Assembly: GCA_002350705.1 (NCBI GenBank)
Contig: DEFH01000066.1
Coordinates: forward strand, 1-32,732
Length of the DNA stretch: 32,732 nucleotides
Source of the DNA: Ruminococcaceae bacterium UBA2857
Lineage (GTDB): Bacteria > Bacillota > Clostridia > Oscillospirales > Acutalibacteraceae
Direction of reading: 5' to 3'
Positions 22,475 through 30,185 of this stretch are shown piece after piece. The notes beneath the pieces were generated by a model. That model ran no database searches, was not told the DNA's origin, and worked only from the letters and a program-made list of their open reading frames with translations. Within the stretch, counting starts at the first letter, position 1, and each line of letters begins with the position of its first letter. The position numbers and the translations under genes were made by a program.

Positions 22475-24103
22475 TCAGTTGCTGGAGTCAGGTCCCTGAC
22501 TGATGTTGATAACGATTTTGGAACCGTAAGGAGCCATATCACCGGCATTGTAGTTTTCATAGCCGATCACTTTTCCCTCTTCTACGGTGTCACTGGCAAC
22601 ATAGATGCCTGATGCGATAAAGCCTTGCTTTCCGAGAGCTTCCACGGCAGTTTCAAGAGACTGACCGCTGATGGAGGGCAGTTCACGGGTATTCTGACCT
22701 TTGCTGACAGTGACCACAATCATAACGCCCTTTTCGGCACTCACACCCTCGACAGGACTTTGCGAAACAATGGTGCCTTCTTCTTTGTCACTGAAGATTT
22801 CCTCATTGGCTTTAATAAGGATATAATCAGAATCAGCGGTTTGCTTGGCAATAATATCATCATAACGCTGTCCGACAAGATTCGGGATAGTGATAAGATA
22901 CGGATTGTCATTGGAGGATTCCTCACCGGAAATCTGTTCAGCCTCATTTTCACCGAAAAATTTGCGGAAAGTATCGGGATTGCTTTGGAGCCAGTAAGTA
23001 CCTACCACAAGGAGAATGAGCATAATTGCCAGTACGGCAAGAATTGCCCATATAAATCCGGGGACACCTTCTTTTCTTTTGGGAACATATCTTTGTACAG
23101 TTTGTGTTTTCATTTCGTTTCTGTTTACCTCATTCTGAATGGCCTTCACCGTAGGAGCAGCGGAGAGCTGTGTACGGAGATTTTCAAACGTTTTGATTCT
23201 GTCGGATTTGTTGACCTGGAGACCGCCTGAGAGAGCCGTCACGATATGAGGCGGCAGTTTTTTGAAGACGGCGGTGGGAATGGAAAGTTTTCCGTCAGGC
23301 TTACGCTGACTGCCGCTTTCGGGGAGATGGCCTGTCAGAGTATAGAAAAGGGTTGCTGTCAAGCCGTATACATCGGTCGATTCATCCAGTACACCGTTTT
23401 CTTTGTACTGTTCGGGAGCGGCACAGCCGTCAGCGAGTTCGGGTTCAAAGAAGCCGCCTGTTTTTCTGATTTCTTCGATAGCGAAGCCTTTGAGACGGAG
23501 TTTGCCGTCAGAGGTGACAACAAGGTTGTTCGGCGAAATGGCATAATGACCGATTTCCGCTTCATGCAGGGAGGACAGGGCAGACACTAACGGCATAAAA
23601 AGCGGTCTTGCGGTATTCCAGTCGATACTGCCGCCGCGTCTTTCCAGATATTCCTGAAAAGGAATCGACTCATAAGCTTCCTCAACGGTATAGGAAACAC
23701 CGTTTTCGCTGAAAATATCAAAGATAGGGGAAATGGCTTTCAGATCACGCAGTCTTGCAATATTTCTGTAATAGCTGAGAAACTCTGTATTCAGTTCTTC
23801 ATACTGTTTTTCAAAGCCTGTGCGGATAACGACGTTGGTTTTGCCGTTAGCCCGTCCGCAGATGCCTGCCGGCATAAATTCGCTGACAGTGACAGGGGAA
23901 TGCATGGTATTGCTGTAGGCAATATATTTGGCACCCTCGGCATTGTTGCCGAGTCTTTTGCCGATGAGATAGTTTTCGTTTTGCAGTCTGGTACCAAGAG
24001 GAAGAAAGGGAGCCGTCTGTTTGGTGCTTTTGTCGAAGCCGCAAAGCGGACAGATCTGTTCCCCGTTATTTTCTTTCATACAACCGTAACATAGTTGTGA
24101 CAT
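22475..24103 (-). CDS. Zinc-ribbon / Ser-Thr kinase-like (pseudokinase) / PASTA membrane protein
   Basis: 542 aa if started at MSQLCYGC (24101-24103). MAVL at 24118 or the frame-opening ATG at 24169 are alternatives; none has a strong SD. Domains: zinc ribbon (C5, C8, C18, C21), protein-kinase fold (about 38-315), membrane helix (349-371), two PASTA repeats (about 403-468 and 472-537). Three catalytic sites are changed: the VAIK lysine is Ser (VTVSEF, S74), HRD is HYA (186-188), and DFG is GFA (206-208). The structural N193 (SPNNL) and APEQY are kept. So it is very probably a pseudokinase that senses muropeptides or lipid II through PASTA and signals by binding rather than phosphorylation (inference). 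No cognate phosphatase or other kinase lies in the window. Confidence 0.87.
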   Translation of the reverse strand: MSQLCYGCMKENNGEQICPLCGFDKSTKQTAPFLPLGTRLQNENYLIGKRLGNNAEGAKYIAYSNTMHSPVTVSEFMPAGICGRANGKTNVVIRTGFEKQYEELNTEFLSYYRNIARLRDLKAISPIFDIFSENGVSYTVEEAYESIPFQEYLERRGGSIDWNTARPLFMPLVSALSSLHEAEIGHYAISPNNLVVTSDGKLRLKGFAIEEIRKTGGFFEPELADGCAAPEQYKENGVLDESTDVYGLTATLFYTLTGHLPESGSQRKPDGKLSIPTAVFKKLPPHIVTALSGGLQVNKSDRIKTFENLRTQLSAAPTVKAIQNEVNRNEMKTQTVQRYVPKRKEGVPGFIWAILAVLAIMLILLVVGTYWLQSNPDTFRKFFGENEAEQISGEESSNDNPYLITIPNLVGQRYDDIIAKQTADSDYILIKANEEIFSDKEEGTIVSQSPVEGVSAEKGVMIVVTVSKGQNTRELPSISGQSLETAVEALGKQGFIASGIYVASDTVEEGKVIGYENYNAGDMAPYGSKIVINISQGPDSSN

Positions 24104-24191
24104 GATTAAAACCGCCATTCTCCGTACAGGATTTGTCTGATGTATGGCAGGCTGTACGGTGTCTGTCATACATAAAAATACATCTTAAAGC

Positions 24192-24221
24192 ATTATATCA
24201 TAACTGACCGTCAAAATGCAA
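24192..24221 (-). promoter_or_regulatory. Promoter of the pseudokinase gene
   Basis: Minus strand TTGCAT (24216-24221), 18-nt spacer, TATAAT (24192-24197) with TGA before it. The predicted transcript start near 24185 leaves a leader of about 80 nt to the MSQ start. Confidence 0.65.
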
Positions 24222-24321
24222 GTTTTTACCCGTCAATGTTTCAACTAATTACAAAATTGTAAATATCGACATGAAAGTGGAATTATTTTTTGTATTTTTG
24301 TCAGAATGCCGAAAAAATCAC

Positions 24322-24362
24322 ACAGCAGGAGCCGTTGAAAGTGAATCAGCGGCTCCTGCTGT
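24322..24362. terminator. Long inverted repeat in the pseudokinase-cls gap, probable terminator of cls
   Basis: 24322-24338 pairs with 24346-24362 (core CAGCAGGAGCC/GGCTCCTGCTG, extended by GTTGA/TCAGC), loop AAGTGAA. In the leftward direction it is followed by GTGATTTTTTC. The rest of the gap (24222-24499) is AT-rich with no ORF, only a short GCAAT...ATTGC partial palindrome at about 24425-24453. Confidence 0.6.
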
Positions 24363-24499
24363 TTTGTGGAGTTTTTTTATGAAGAAGATGGAGTAAGCGT
24401 AATTAATTTGATGAATTCATTGTAGCAATATAATATGAACAAATTATGAATTGCTCATAAAACGATTGGAAAATAAACCTGAAAAATTTTCAAGAAAAC

Positions 24500-26023
24500 T
24501 CAGCACAGCGGAGCGAAAATTCTCAGAATACCGTCAATAAACCATCTCATATCACCTGTTTTCAGGTCGGCAAGGGTACGGAGCGTAGATTTGGACTGTG
24601 TTTTGAGATAATCGGATTCAAAGTCCCGGATCAGGGCGGCTTTGAAGAAAACGGAGTTATTTTCAAAATGCAGGAACAGGCTTCTGTAATCAAGGTTGAC
24701 TGTGCCGATAGTGGCAATATTGCCGTCAATGATACAGCCTTTTGCATGGACAAACCCGGGAGTATATTCATAGATTTTGACACCGGATTCCATCAGTGTC
24801 CTGTAATAGCCTCTGGACATTCTGTAGACAATTTTTTTGTCAGGGATACCCGGCATGATGATTCTGACATCCACACCACGCTCGGCGGCTTTGACGAAAG
24901 CCGCCAGCAGATGATCGCCCAGCATCAGGTACGGTGTATAGAACCATGCGGTATGTTCTGCCTGATAGAGCAGGTCGATATATAAATCATTGCTGAATGT
25001 TTCAAATCTTGCGGGAGAGTCAAAATAAGATAATACATAGCCGTCATTGGAATCGGAGATATTTTTGGGGAGCGGGGGAAAATATTTTTGTAATGTAAGC
25101 CGGTTGTTTTCTTTGGAAAAAGCGTTCCAGAATTCAACGAACATTTTGGAATACACCTGTGCAGCGGCACCCGTTACATAGAAACCGATATCTTTCCAGT
25201 GGCCGTATTTTTTCTTTTTGTTGATATATTCGTCGGCAAGATTGACACCGCCGCTGAAAGCGATTTCCCCGTCAATGACAAGCATTTTTCTGTGGTCACG
25301 GTAATTCAGTGTACCGCTGATCGTTGTGATGGGATTGAAGCTGACACATTGAATTCCCTTTTTCTTGAGGTCTTTCACATTTCTTCTGGAGTAGGTAGAG
25401 ATACTTCCCACGTCATCATACATAAAAAAGACTTCCACACCCTGCTGTACTTTTTGTTCCATAATTTCCACCATGGAATCCCACATGATACCGTTTTCCA
25501 CAATAAAATATTCCGCAAAGATAAATTTTTTTGCTGTTTTCAGTTTTTCGAGCATAACTTTGTGCATTTCCTCACCGAGAGCAAAATATCTTGCTTCCTC
25601 GTTTCTGACGAGAGGAAAACCGGTTTCTTTTTGAGTTCTTTTGAGGATGGCGGCAAGATGGGAATTATCGGCAGCCACATCATCAAAAATTTCTTCCCTG
25701 CATACATCTGTGTAAACAGTGATTTCACCTTTGGAACGGTCCAGTTTTTTGCGGATAGGCTTGGCACTTTTCTGGTTGCCGTAACAGGAGTAAAGAAATG
25801 TCCCCGGCAGGGGAAAGGCAAGTATCAGTATGAGCCAGAGGATTTTATAACTGCCCTCATCACGTTTTGTCACGATATACAGTACGAATATAAAGGAATA
25901 AATGGCAACAATAAAATCCACGAGTTCTGCAATATCATCCCACACCAATGCAAGCAGCAGCATCCATGAAAGCTGGAGCAATATGGCAGGGATGGCAATC
26001 AAAATTCTTGTGAGTACCTTCAT
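24500..26023 (-). CDS. cls: Cardiolipin synthase (phospholipase D superfamily)
   Basis: 507 aa. Two N-terminal membrane helices (about 7-27 and 36-76 region, PLDc_N type), then two PLD domains with complete HKD motifs: HRKMLVIDGEIAFSGG (H244, K246, D251) and HAKGCIIDGNIATIG (H426, K428, D433). It condenses two phosphatidylglycerols to cardiolipin at the membrane. Start ATG with AAAGGAAG upstream. It follows the cyclophilin gene after a terminator; no clear promoter of its own is visible in the 78-nt gap, so read-through may contribute. Length and both motifs support a working enzyme. Confidence 0.93.
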   Translation of the reverse strand: MKVLTRILIAIPAILLQLSWMLLLALVWDDIAELVDFIVAIYSFIFVLYIVTKRDEGSYKILWLILILAFPLPGTFLYSCYGNQKSAKPIRKKLDRSKGEITVYTDVCREEIFDDVAADNSHLAAILKRTQKETGFPLVRNEEARYFALGEEMHKVMLEKLKTAKKFIFAEYFIVENGIMWDSMVEIMEQKVQQGVEVFFMYDDVGSISTYSRRNVKDLKKKGIQCVSFNPITTISGTLNYRDHRKMLVIDGEIAFSGGVNLADEYINKKKKYGHWKDIGFYVTGAAAQVYSKMFVEFWNAFSKENNRLTLQKYFPPLPKNISDSNDGYVLSYFDSPARFETFSNDLYIDLLYQAEHTAWFYTPYLMLGDHLLAAFVKAAERGVDVRIIMPGIPDKKIVYRMSRGYYRTLMESGVKIYEYTPGFVHAKGCIIDGNIATIGTVNLDYRSLFLHFENNSVFFKAALIRDFESDYLKTQSKSTLRTLADLKTGDMRWFIDGILRIFAPLC

Positions 26024-26046
26024 TTTTGATTCACTTCCTTTGTTTT

Positions 26047-26093
26047 AAAAACGCATTGAGGACAGAAAACAGGATGTTTTCCGCCCCCCAATG
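26047..26093 (-). terminator. Terminator after the cyclophilin gene
   Basis: In the minus direction CATTG (26089-26093) and GAAAAC arms pair with GTTTTC and CAATG (26054-26058) in an interrupted stem, followed by CGTTTTTAAAA (complement of 26041-26053). Confidence 0.6.
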
Positions 26094-26101
26094 ATTCAGA
26101 A

Positions 26102-26623
26102 TCAGACCTTTTCAGGCTGAGGATATGCAACGCCAAAGGTTTCTACGGTAACGGACTGCATTACCTGAGGATCAAGGGGTTTGTCGGAAAAATCGGTGTC
26201 TGTTTCAGCGATTTTGTTGACAACGTCCATACCGTCAATCACTTTGCCGAAAGCGGCATACTGACCGTCAAGATGGGGAGCAGCCTTGTGCATGATAAAG
26301 AACTGTGAGCCTGCGGAGTCGGGAATCATGGTGCGGGCCATAGAAAGAACCCCTTCAGTGTGTTTGAGGTCGTTTGGAAAACCGTTCTGAGAAAATTCGC
26401 CTTTGATATGGTAGCCGGGACCGCCCATGCCTGTACCGTTGGGACAGCCGCCCTGCAGCATGAAGTTATAGATGACTCTGTGGAACGTCAGACCATTATA
26501 AAAGCCGCTGTTGATCAAGCTGATGAAGTTGTTGACGGTGTTGGGAGCAATTTCGGGATAAAGCTCTGCCTTGATAACATCACCATTTTCCATCGTAATC
26601 GTAACAATAGGATTTTGTGCCAT
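26102..26623 (-). CDS. Peptidyl-prolyl cis-trans isomerase, cyclophilin type
   Basis: 173 aa, one cyclophilin domain without signal peptide, so cytoplasmic. Family core: APNTVNNFISLINSGFYNGLTFHRVI (with catalytic R of FHRV), MLQGGCPNGTGMGGPGYHIKGEF (Q of QGG), SMARTMIPDSAGSQFFIM, HLDGQYAAFGKVIDGMDVV. The W of human cyclophilin A is replaced, as usual in bacterial forms. It speeds proline isomerisation during folding. Own promoter; SD AGAGAGG upstream of ATG. Confidence 0.95.
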   Translation of the reverse strand: MAQNPIVTITMENGDVIKAELYPEIAPNTVNNFISLINSGFYNGLTFHRVIYNFMLQGGCPNGTGMGGPGYHIKGEFSQNGFPNDLKHTEGVLSMARTMIPDSAGSQFFIMHKAAPHLDGQYAAFGKVIDGMDVVNKIAETDTDFSDKPLDPQVMQSVTVETFGVAYPQPEKV

Positions 26624-26656
26624 AAATCATTACCTCTCTTTTTGATTAATATTATC

Positions 26657-26685
26657 ATATTACATGATTGCCGAAAAATAATCAA
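26657..26685 (-). promoter_or_regulatory. Promoter of the cyclophilin gene
   Basis: Minus strand TTGATT (26680-26685), 17-nt spacer, TAATAT (26657-26662). Confidence 0.65.
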
Positions 26686-26705
26686 GATATTTTTCCGATA
26701 AAGCC

Positions 26706-26735
26706 TTGATTATTTTTTGTGGAATATGCTATGAT
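26706..26735 (+). promoter_or_regulatory. Promoter of the S4-domain gene
   Basis: TTGATT (26706-26711), 18-nt spacer, TATGAT (26730-26735) with TGC before it (extended -10). Divergent from the cyclophilin promoter. Confidence 0.65.
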
Positions 26736-26776
26736 AAAATAAAATTTACCGGAAAAGGAAGATATTTACGGATTTT

Positions 26777-27517
26777 TTGAATGATGAAGAAAAGATACTT
26801 TTGCGAAAGGCAAAGGATTTGTTACAGAAAAGTGAAAAAATGTTTTCGGCAGTCTACTCGTATTTTCTGACACCTGCACAACAGATGTTTTTGTCGGAGA
26901 AAGGGGAATTTTCGGGAGTGCTGACATTTGAGGGCGGCTATGAGGATGCGGAAAGGCGGCTTGGCAGGATATGCACCAATGAATACAACCGTGATGACGG
27001 AGCACCGATTATTCTGTATTCCGTGAGGGCAACGGATAAAAAGGCGGAGCTTTCTCACAGGGACATTCTCGGTTCTCTGATGGGACTGGGCATCAAGCGT
27101 GAAACGATAGGGGACATTATGACCAAAGCCAACACCGCACAGTTTTTCTGTCATGAATCGGTAGCGGAGTTTGTCAGACTGAATCTGCACAAAATCGGAC
27201 ACTTCACCGTTGAAATAACGGAAGCGGATTTTTCAGAGGTTTTTGAGCCGAAAAAACAGTCTGTCAGCATTCATGTGAGTGCCATGCGGCTGGACTGTAT
27301 CACAGGGGAGAGCTTTGGTATTTCACGGACAAAGGCGGCAGAATTCATTAAAAAGGGAAGCGTTTCTGTTAACTGGCAGATATGCCCTGATGTGTCAAGA
27401 GAAGTAAAGGAAGGCGATAAAATAGCCATGCGTGGCAAAGGAAAAATAGAACTTGCAGGTATTACAGGCACCAGCAAAAAAGGCAGATTGTTTGTTGACA
27501 TTCTGAAATATGTATAA
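26777..27517 (+). CDS. YlmH-like RNA-binding protein with C-terminal S4 domain
   Basis: 246 aa. The N-terminal two thirds match the YlmH family (YSYFLTPAQQMFL, FEGGYEDAERRLGRI, ELSHRDILGSLMGLGIKRETIGDI, FFCHESVAEFVRLNLHKIG). The S4 domain is about 170-235 (MRLDCITGESFGISRTKAAEFIKKGSVSVNW...REVKEGDKIAMRGKGKI). YlmH is known as a ribosome-associated factor in Gram-positives, implicated in rescue of stalled 50S peptidyl-tRNA complexes. The usual ylm/divIVA neighbours are absent. The start is uncertain: no ATG exists in frame after the upstream stop at 26735. TTG 26777 is the first normal start codon, yet the best SD (AGGAAG 26756-26761) is 15 nt away. Confidence 0.9.
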   Translation: MNDEEKILLRKAKDLLQKSEKMFSAVYSYFLTPAQQMFLSEKGEFSGVLTFEGGYEDAERRLGRICTNEYNRDDGAPIILYSVRATDKKAELSHRDILGSLMGLGIKRETIGDIMTKANTAQFFCHESVAEFVRLNLHKIGHFTVEITEADFSEVFEPKKQSVSIHVSAMRLDCITGESFGISRTKAAEFIKKGSVSVNWQICPDVSREVKEGDKIAMRGKGKIELAGITGTSKKGRLFVDILKYV

Positions 27518-27572
27518 ATTGACAGGAATAGAGTGTATCGGACAGGCAAACAATAATGGCGGGGTGATAACC

Positions 27573-27752
27573 ATGCCCGAAAAATACGGACGTGAAAATG
27601 ACCTTTTGCCCGTTTCGACGGAGAAGAAAAACAAAAATCAGTATCACCATACGGAACGTCCGATCTCCGATGTTTATCCTGTGATTGACAACGACCTCGC
27701 AAGAGATAATATCGAAAACGACATTCCTGCGGCGGATTTGCAGGACTTATAA
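27573..27752 (+). CDS. Small hydrophilic protein of unknown function
   Basis: 59 aa from ATG 27573 (MPEKYGREN), preceded by GGGGTGAT at 4-5 nt. The frame is also open from 27510, overlapping the S4 gene end, but without SD. Composition is rich in Asn, Asp, Glu and Lys, with no membrane helix, Cys or recognisable domain; it is probably disordered. It stands between the S4 gene and their shared terminator, so it is likely the second gene of that unit. I recognise no family; the case rests on SD and position. Confidence 0.5.
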   Translation: MPEKYGRENDLLPVSTEKKNKNQYHHTERPISDVYPVIDNDLARDNIENDIPAADLQDL

Positions 27753-27758
27753 AAAAGC

Positions 27759-27798
27759 AAGCGGACGACAGATTTTTTATATCTGCCGTCCGCTTTTT
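27759..27798. terminator. Bidirectional terminator, S4 operon / membrane-protein gene
   Basis: AAGCGGACG-A-CAGAT (27759-27773) pairs with ATCTG-C-CGTCCGCTT (27781-27795), loop TTTTTAT, followed by TTT. The complementary strand has T6 after its stem. Confidence 0.88.
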
Positions 27799-27801
27799 AG
27801 A

Positions 27802-28977
27802 TTATTCTGCTTTTTGGATATAAACAATGTCTCCGTTTTTATTCTTTATCACATAATCATCCATTGATGTACGCTCAAACGGACTTTCCTGTGTCCATAT
27901 ACGTTTGCTGTATGTGTAGCCGTAATTATCTTCATATTCAAACATCATATCTAAGGTGCTGTCATTTTTCAAATCAAATAGTTTGTTGATATGGAGAGAA
28001 TAGGTTTCCTCTTCGGCGGCTGCATCGTATGCTTTTTGCGGATTGATTTTCTCTTCATAAACATTCTTTCCGTTTATATAAACGACCGCTTTGCCCGAAA
28101 TGATTTTTCTGTCCTTGACTTTTGTTTCCTGATAAAAATCAAAGTATATATTTGTATCAAATTTCAGCTTGCCGTCATTATATGAAACGTCATATCCGTC
28201 ATTATATGCCAGCGTTGCATCTACAGCAGGGAAATAATCTTCCCAGTATTCTTTGAAATCTCCCTCGGGCAGAAAATGATAATTGTTCGAGAATTCTATA
28301 CCAAAATCACTGTCCTGATAATAACGGTTATATTTATATATCCTGTCTACTCTCTTGACACCGTCCACTTCACTGATAAACACGCTGTCAAGCGTATAGT
28401 CAATGTCAAATTCCATGATATCCATTTTGATAACGCCTGTGAACTGTTTTTTGGCCATATCCTGTGTCAAATCAAGCGTGCGGCCGTTCATTCTCCACTT
28501 TACCGTATCATTTTCTGACATATTGATGTCATTGACTGTCACTTTCAAATCGATTGTATTCTTCTCCGCATCAAAGTTGCCCAACTCAAATTTGGTGTTC
28601 TTTTCACTGATATATCTGTCATTCAGGATTTCATCATATATGCTGTCAAGTTTTTCTTTGTTATCGAGAACCTCTTCTTCGATATAATTCTGCATTTCGG
28701 CATTGCTCTCGGCATATATAGCGTTACGCCTTACAACGGAAAGCACATCCATCATCATGACGAGTATGATAACGACGGAAATCAGCCATGCGACAAACCA
28801 CATTCCTGTATAGGAAGTGCCGATGGACGGCAAACGGATATGACTTTTTTTCGCATTGTCGGGATCCTTGAGTACCTTGTTGATGTGTCTCTGATAAATC
28901 ACGAAATAAATGCCTGCCAGTGCCATTAAACCTGCCAGCACCGTTACGATCGTATATATAACCATTCCTGTATCCAT
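27802..28977 (-). CDS. Membrane protein paired with LytTR regulator, unknown function
   Basis: 391 aa from ATG 28975-28977 (MDTGMVIYTI), AAGGAGG 8 nt before it; the frame opens further upstream inside the LytTR gene. Two membrane helices (about 6-28 and 58-78) flank a short basic loop (QRHINKVLKDPDNAKKSH), placing that loop inside. Residues 85-391 form a large outside domain, Asp/Tyr-rich, with IDLKVTVNDINMSENDTVKW and IDYTLDSVFISEVDGV suggesting beta-sandwich folds. No signal peptidase site, catalytic motif or known domain is seen. It begins 13 nt after the LytTR gene, so the two form an operon and may act together as sensor/target and regulator (inference). Confidence 0.72.
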   Translation of the reverse strand: MDTGMVIYTIVTVLAGLMALAGIYFVIYQRHINKVLKDPDNAKKSHIRLPSIGTSYTGMWFVAWLISVVIILVMMMDVLSVVRRNAIYAESNAEMQNYIEEEVLDNKEKLDSIYDEILNDRYISEKNTKFELGNFDAEKNTIDLKVTVNDINMSENDTVKWRMNGRTLDLTQDMAKKQFTGVIKMDIMEFDIDYTLDSVFISEVDGVKRVDRIYKYNRYYQDSDFGIEFSNNYHFLPEGDFKEYWEDYFPAVDATLAYNDGYDVSYNDGKLKFDTNIYFDFYQETKVKDRKIISGKAVVYINGKNVYEEKINPQKAYDAAAEEETYSLHINKLFDLKNDSTLDMMFEYEDNYGYTYSKRIWTQESPFERTSMDDYVIKNKNGDIVYIQKAE

Positions 28978-28990
28978 AATCAATTCCTCC

Positions 28991-29443
28991 TTAAATATGA
29001 AACGCGTCTTTAAAACTGTTGTAATAGCTTCTGGTAACATCAATTTTCCTGCCGTTGTGCATTGTCAGCACAAATTTCATTGAAACGGACGGTCTGATTT
29101 GTCTTACCATTTTCTTAGCAATAATCACGGAATTGCTTACCCGTATAAATTTCTGTGGGTCAAGAATATTGATGAGCTGATAAAGCCTGTCGCCTGTCGT
29201 ATAAGTATCTTCACCTGTCACAACCTCCACCGTATGTCCGTAACTTTCAATCAGAATAATATCACTGACGGATATGTGAAGTTTTTCATTCGTTTTTGTG
29301 TTTCTTACAGTGATATGTCCGACATATTTGTCACGCTGTGTCAAAACAAAATCCGCTTCATCGTCAATCTCAACCCCCTTTGACAGTAAAAAATTTTTGA
29401 CTTCTTCATAACTTTCATCACTGACTGCAAGCTGTATCTTCAA
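28991..29443 (-). CDS. LytTR-domain DNA-binding regulator (no receiver domain), TTG start
   Basis: 150 aa from TTG 29441-29443 (MKIQLAVSDESYEEV), preceded by GGGGAGGTGAGG; no ATG is available and the longer ORF upstream is only intergenic DNA. N-terminal 40 residues: a small domain (EEVKNFLLSKGVEIDDEADFVL). LytTR domain about 50-147: VGHITVRNTKTNEKLHISVSDIILIESYGHTVEVVT, YQLINILDPQKFIRVSNSVIIAKKMVRQIRPSVSMKFVLTMHNGRKIDVTRSYYNSFKDAF. It is a stand-alone LytTR regulator like those that control membrane-protein or bacteriocin operons in Firmicutes. TGCA repeats upstream of its promoter may be its own binding sites. Operon with the membrane-protein gene. Confidence 0.88.
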   Translation of the reverse strand: MKIQLAVSDESYEEVKNFLLSKGVEIDDEADFVLTQRDKYVGHITVRNTKTNEKLHISVSDIILIESYGHTVEVVTGEDTYTTGDRLYQLINILDPQKFIRVSNSVIIAKKMVRQIRPSVSMKFVLTMHNGRKIDVTRSYYNSFKDAFHI

Positions 29444-29470
29444 GACCTCACCTCCCCTGTCTGTGATTTT

Positions 29471-29499
29471 ATGATATAATAATCTCAAAAAGTTTGCAA
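29471..29499 (-). promoter_or_regulatory. Promoter of the LytTR operon
   Basis: Minus strand TTGCAA (29494-29499), 17-nt spacer, TATCAT (29471-29476), 28 nt before the TTG start. Confidence 0.7.
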
Positions 29500-29541
29500 T
29501 AGATTTTGCATACTCTGCACAGTATGCCTGCACAGGTTGCA
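29495..29541. promoter_or_regulatory. TGCA-repeat region with palindrome, candidate LytTR operator
   Basis: TGCA occurs at 29495, 29507, 29516, 29529 and 29538, so alternate copies are 21-22 bp apart, two helical turns, the spacing usual for LytTR direct repeats. A perfect inverted repeat GCATACT (29508-29514) / AGTATGC (29521-29527) is embedded. All lie at or just upstream of the -35 of the LytTR promoter, fit for activation of its own operon. Binding is inferred. Confidence 0.5.
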
Positions 29542-29649
29542 TTTTTGAGGAAAATGATACTTGACAGATGATAATCGTTGATTTATAACAATAACAAAAT
29601 AACAGGTTATTTATCACAATGCCGTGAGTGTTTTTTAGATAAATATCTC

Positions 29650-29678
29650 TTGTAAAACCGGAAAGTAAGTGATATAAT
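29650..29678 (+). promoter_or_regulatory. Promoter of the STAS gene
   Basis: TTGTAA (29650-29655), 17-nt spacer, TATAAT (29673-29678) with TGA before it (extended -10). Confidence 0.8.
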
Positions 29679-29697
29679 TCTCTCAGAGGTGATGATA

Positions 29698-29994
29698 ATG
29701 ACAATAAAAACTATCGCAAACGGAACAGAAATGACAATTGCTGTGGCAGGTCGCCTGGACACCACAACGGCTCCCGAACTGGAAAATACTGTTAAAAAAC
29801 TGACGGACAGTGTGACGGTTCTGCTGTTGGATCTTGAAGAAATGGAATATATTTCTTCTGCGGGACTTCGTGTACTTCTTTCTGCACAAAAACAGATGAA
29901 TGGCAAAGGCAAAATGATTGTGAAAAATGTTTCGGCCGAAGTGATGGAAATTTTTGAAATTACAGGTTTTACGGATATTCTCACAATCAAATAA
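29698..29994 (+). CDS. STAS-domain anti-sigma factor antagonist (SpoIIAA/RsbV-like)
   Basis: 98 aa from ATG 29698 (MTIKTIANG), AGAGGTG 6 nt before it; the GTG at 29689 overlaps the SD. A single STAS domain: VAGRLDTTTAPELENTV, LLLDLEEMEYISSAGLRVLLSAQKQM with the phosphorylatable Ser in the ISSAG segment, and VMEIFEITGFTDILTI at the end. Such proteins bind an anti-sigma kinase when unphosphorylated and so free a sigma factor or another target. No RsbW-like kinase or PP2C gene is in the window, so the partner lies elsewhere. It is monocistronic and divergent from the LytTR operon. Confidence 0.93.
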   Translation: MTIKTIANGTEMTIAVAGRLDTTTAPELENTVKKLTDSVTVLLLDLEEMEYISSAGLRVLLSAQKQMNGKGKMIVKNVSAEVMEIFEITGFTDILTIK

Positions 29995-30035
29995 GAGAAG
30001 TTTATATTCAACAGTTTATCCTAAATCGGCAAGAA

Positions 30036-30069
30036 GACTCCGACTTCTATAGGTGGAGGGAGTATGTCA
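30036..30069 (+). repeat. Degenerate copy of the window-end hairpin element
   Basis: GACTTCTATAGGTGGAGGGAGTATGTCA matches the right arm and loop of the hairpin at 32693-32732 in 26 of 28 positions when split as ACTTCTATAGGTGG / GGGAGTATGTCA around the variable base. The left arm is shorter and only partly complementary (ACTCC). No transposase gene is next to it. Resembles a decayed IS200/IS605-type end (inference). Confidence 0.55.
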
Positions 30070-30113
30070 CTCAGAATAAAAATATAAAATTTTAAAAAAT
30101 TTTAAAAAAAGTC

Positions 30114-30142
30114 TTGACATTTCCCTAATAAGGTAGTATAAT
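30114..30142 (+). promoter_or_regulatory. Consensus promoter of the tRNA-Gln/tRNA-Pro unit
   Basis: TTGACA (30114-30119), 17-nt spacer, TATAAT (30137-30142): a perfect sigma-A promoter, preceded by A/T tracts (UP-element-like) at 30083-30110. Confidence 0.93.
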
Positions 30143-30180
30143 CATTTATGTTCTCAGGTGAGCAACGGAGAACATAAATG
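30143..30180 (+). other. 13-bp perfect hairpin in the tRNA leader
   Basis: CATTTATGTTCTC (30143-30155) pairs perfectly with GAGAACATAAATG (30168-30180), loop AGGTGAGCAACG. It starts at the -10 edge and fills the space between promoter and tRNA-Gln, ending 5 nt before the tRNA. There is no T-tract, so it is not a terminator. It could guide 5'-leader processing. Confidence 0.7.
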
Positions 30181-30185
30181 AATAT

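Noticed and set aside
24222..24499. Small RNA or ORF in the gap before cls
   Set aside because: Only a terminator-like inverted repeat and AT-rich sequence are seen; no SD-led frame or promoter that I can defend.
29444..29704. Extension of the LytTR protein to 237 aa by an upstream ATG
   Set aside because: The added part has no family similarity and covers the promoter and TGCA repeats; a TTG with strong GGGGAGGTGAGG gives the normal start.
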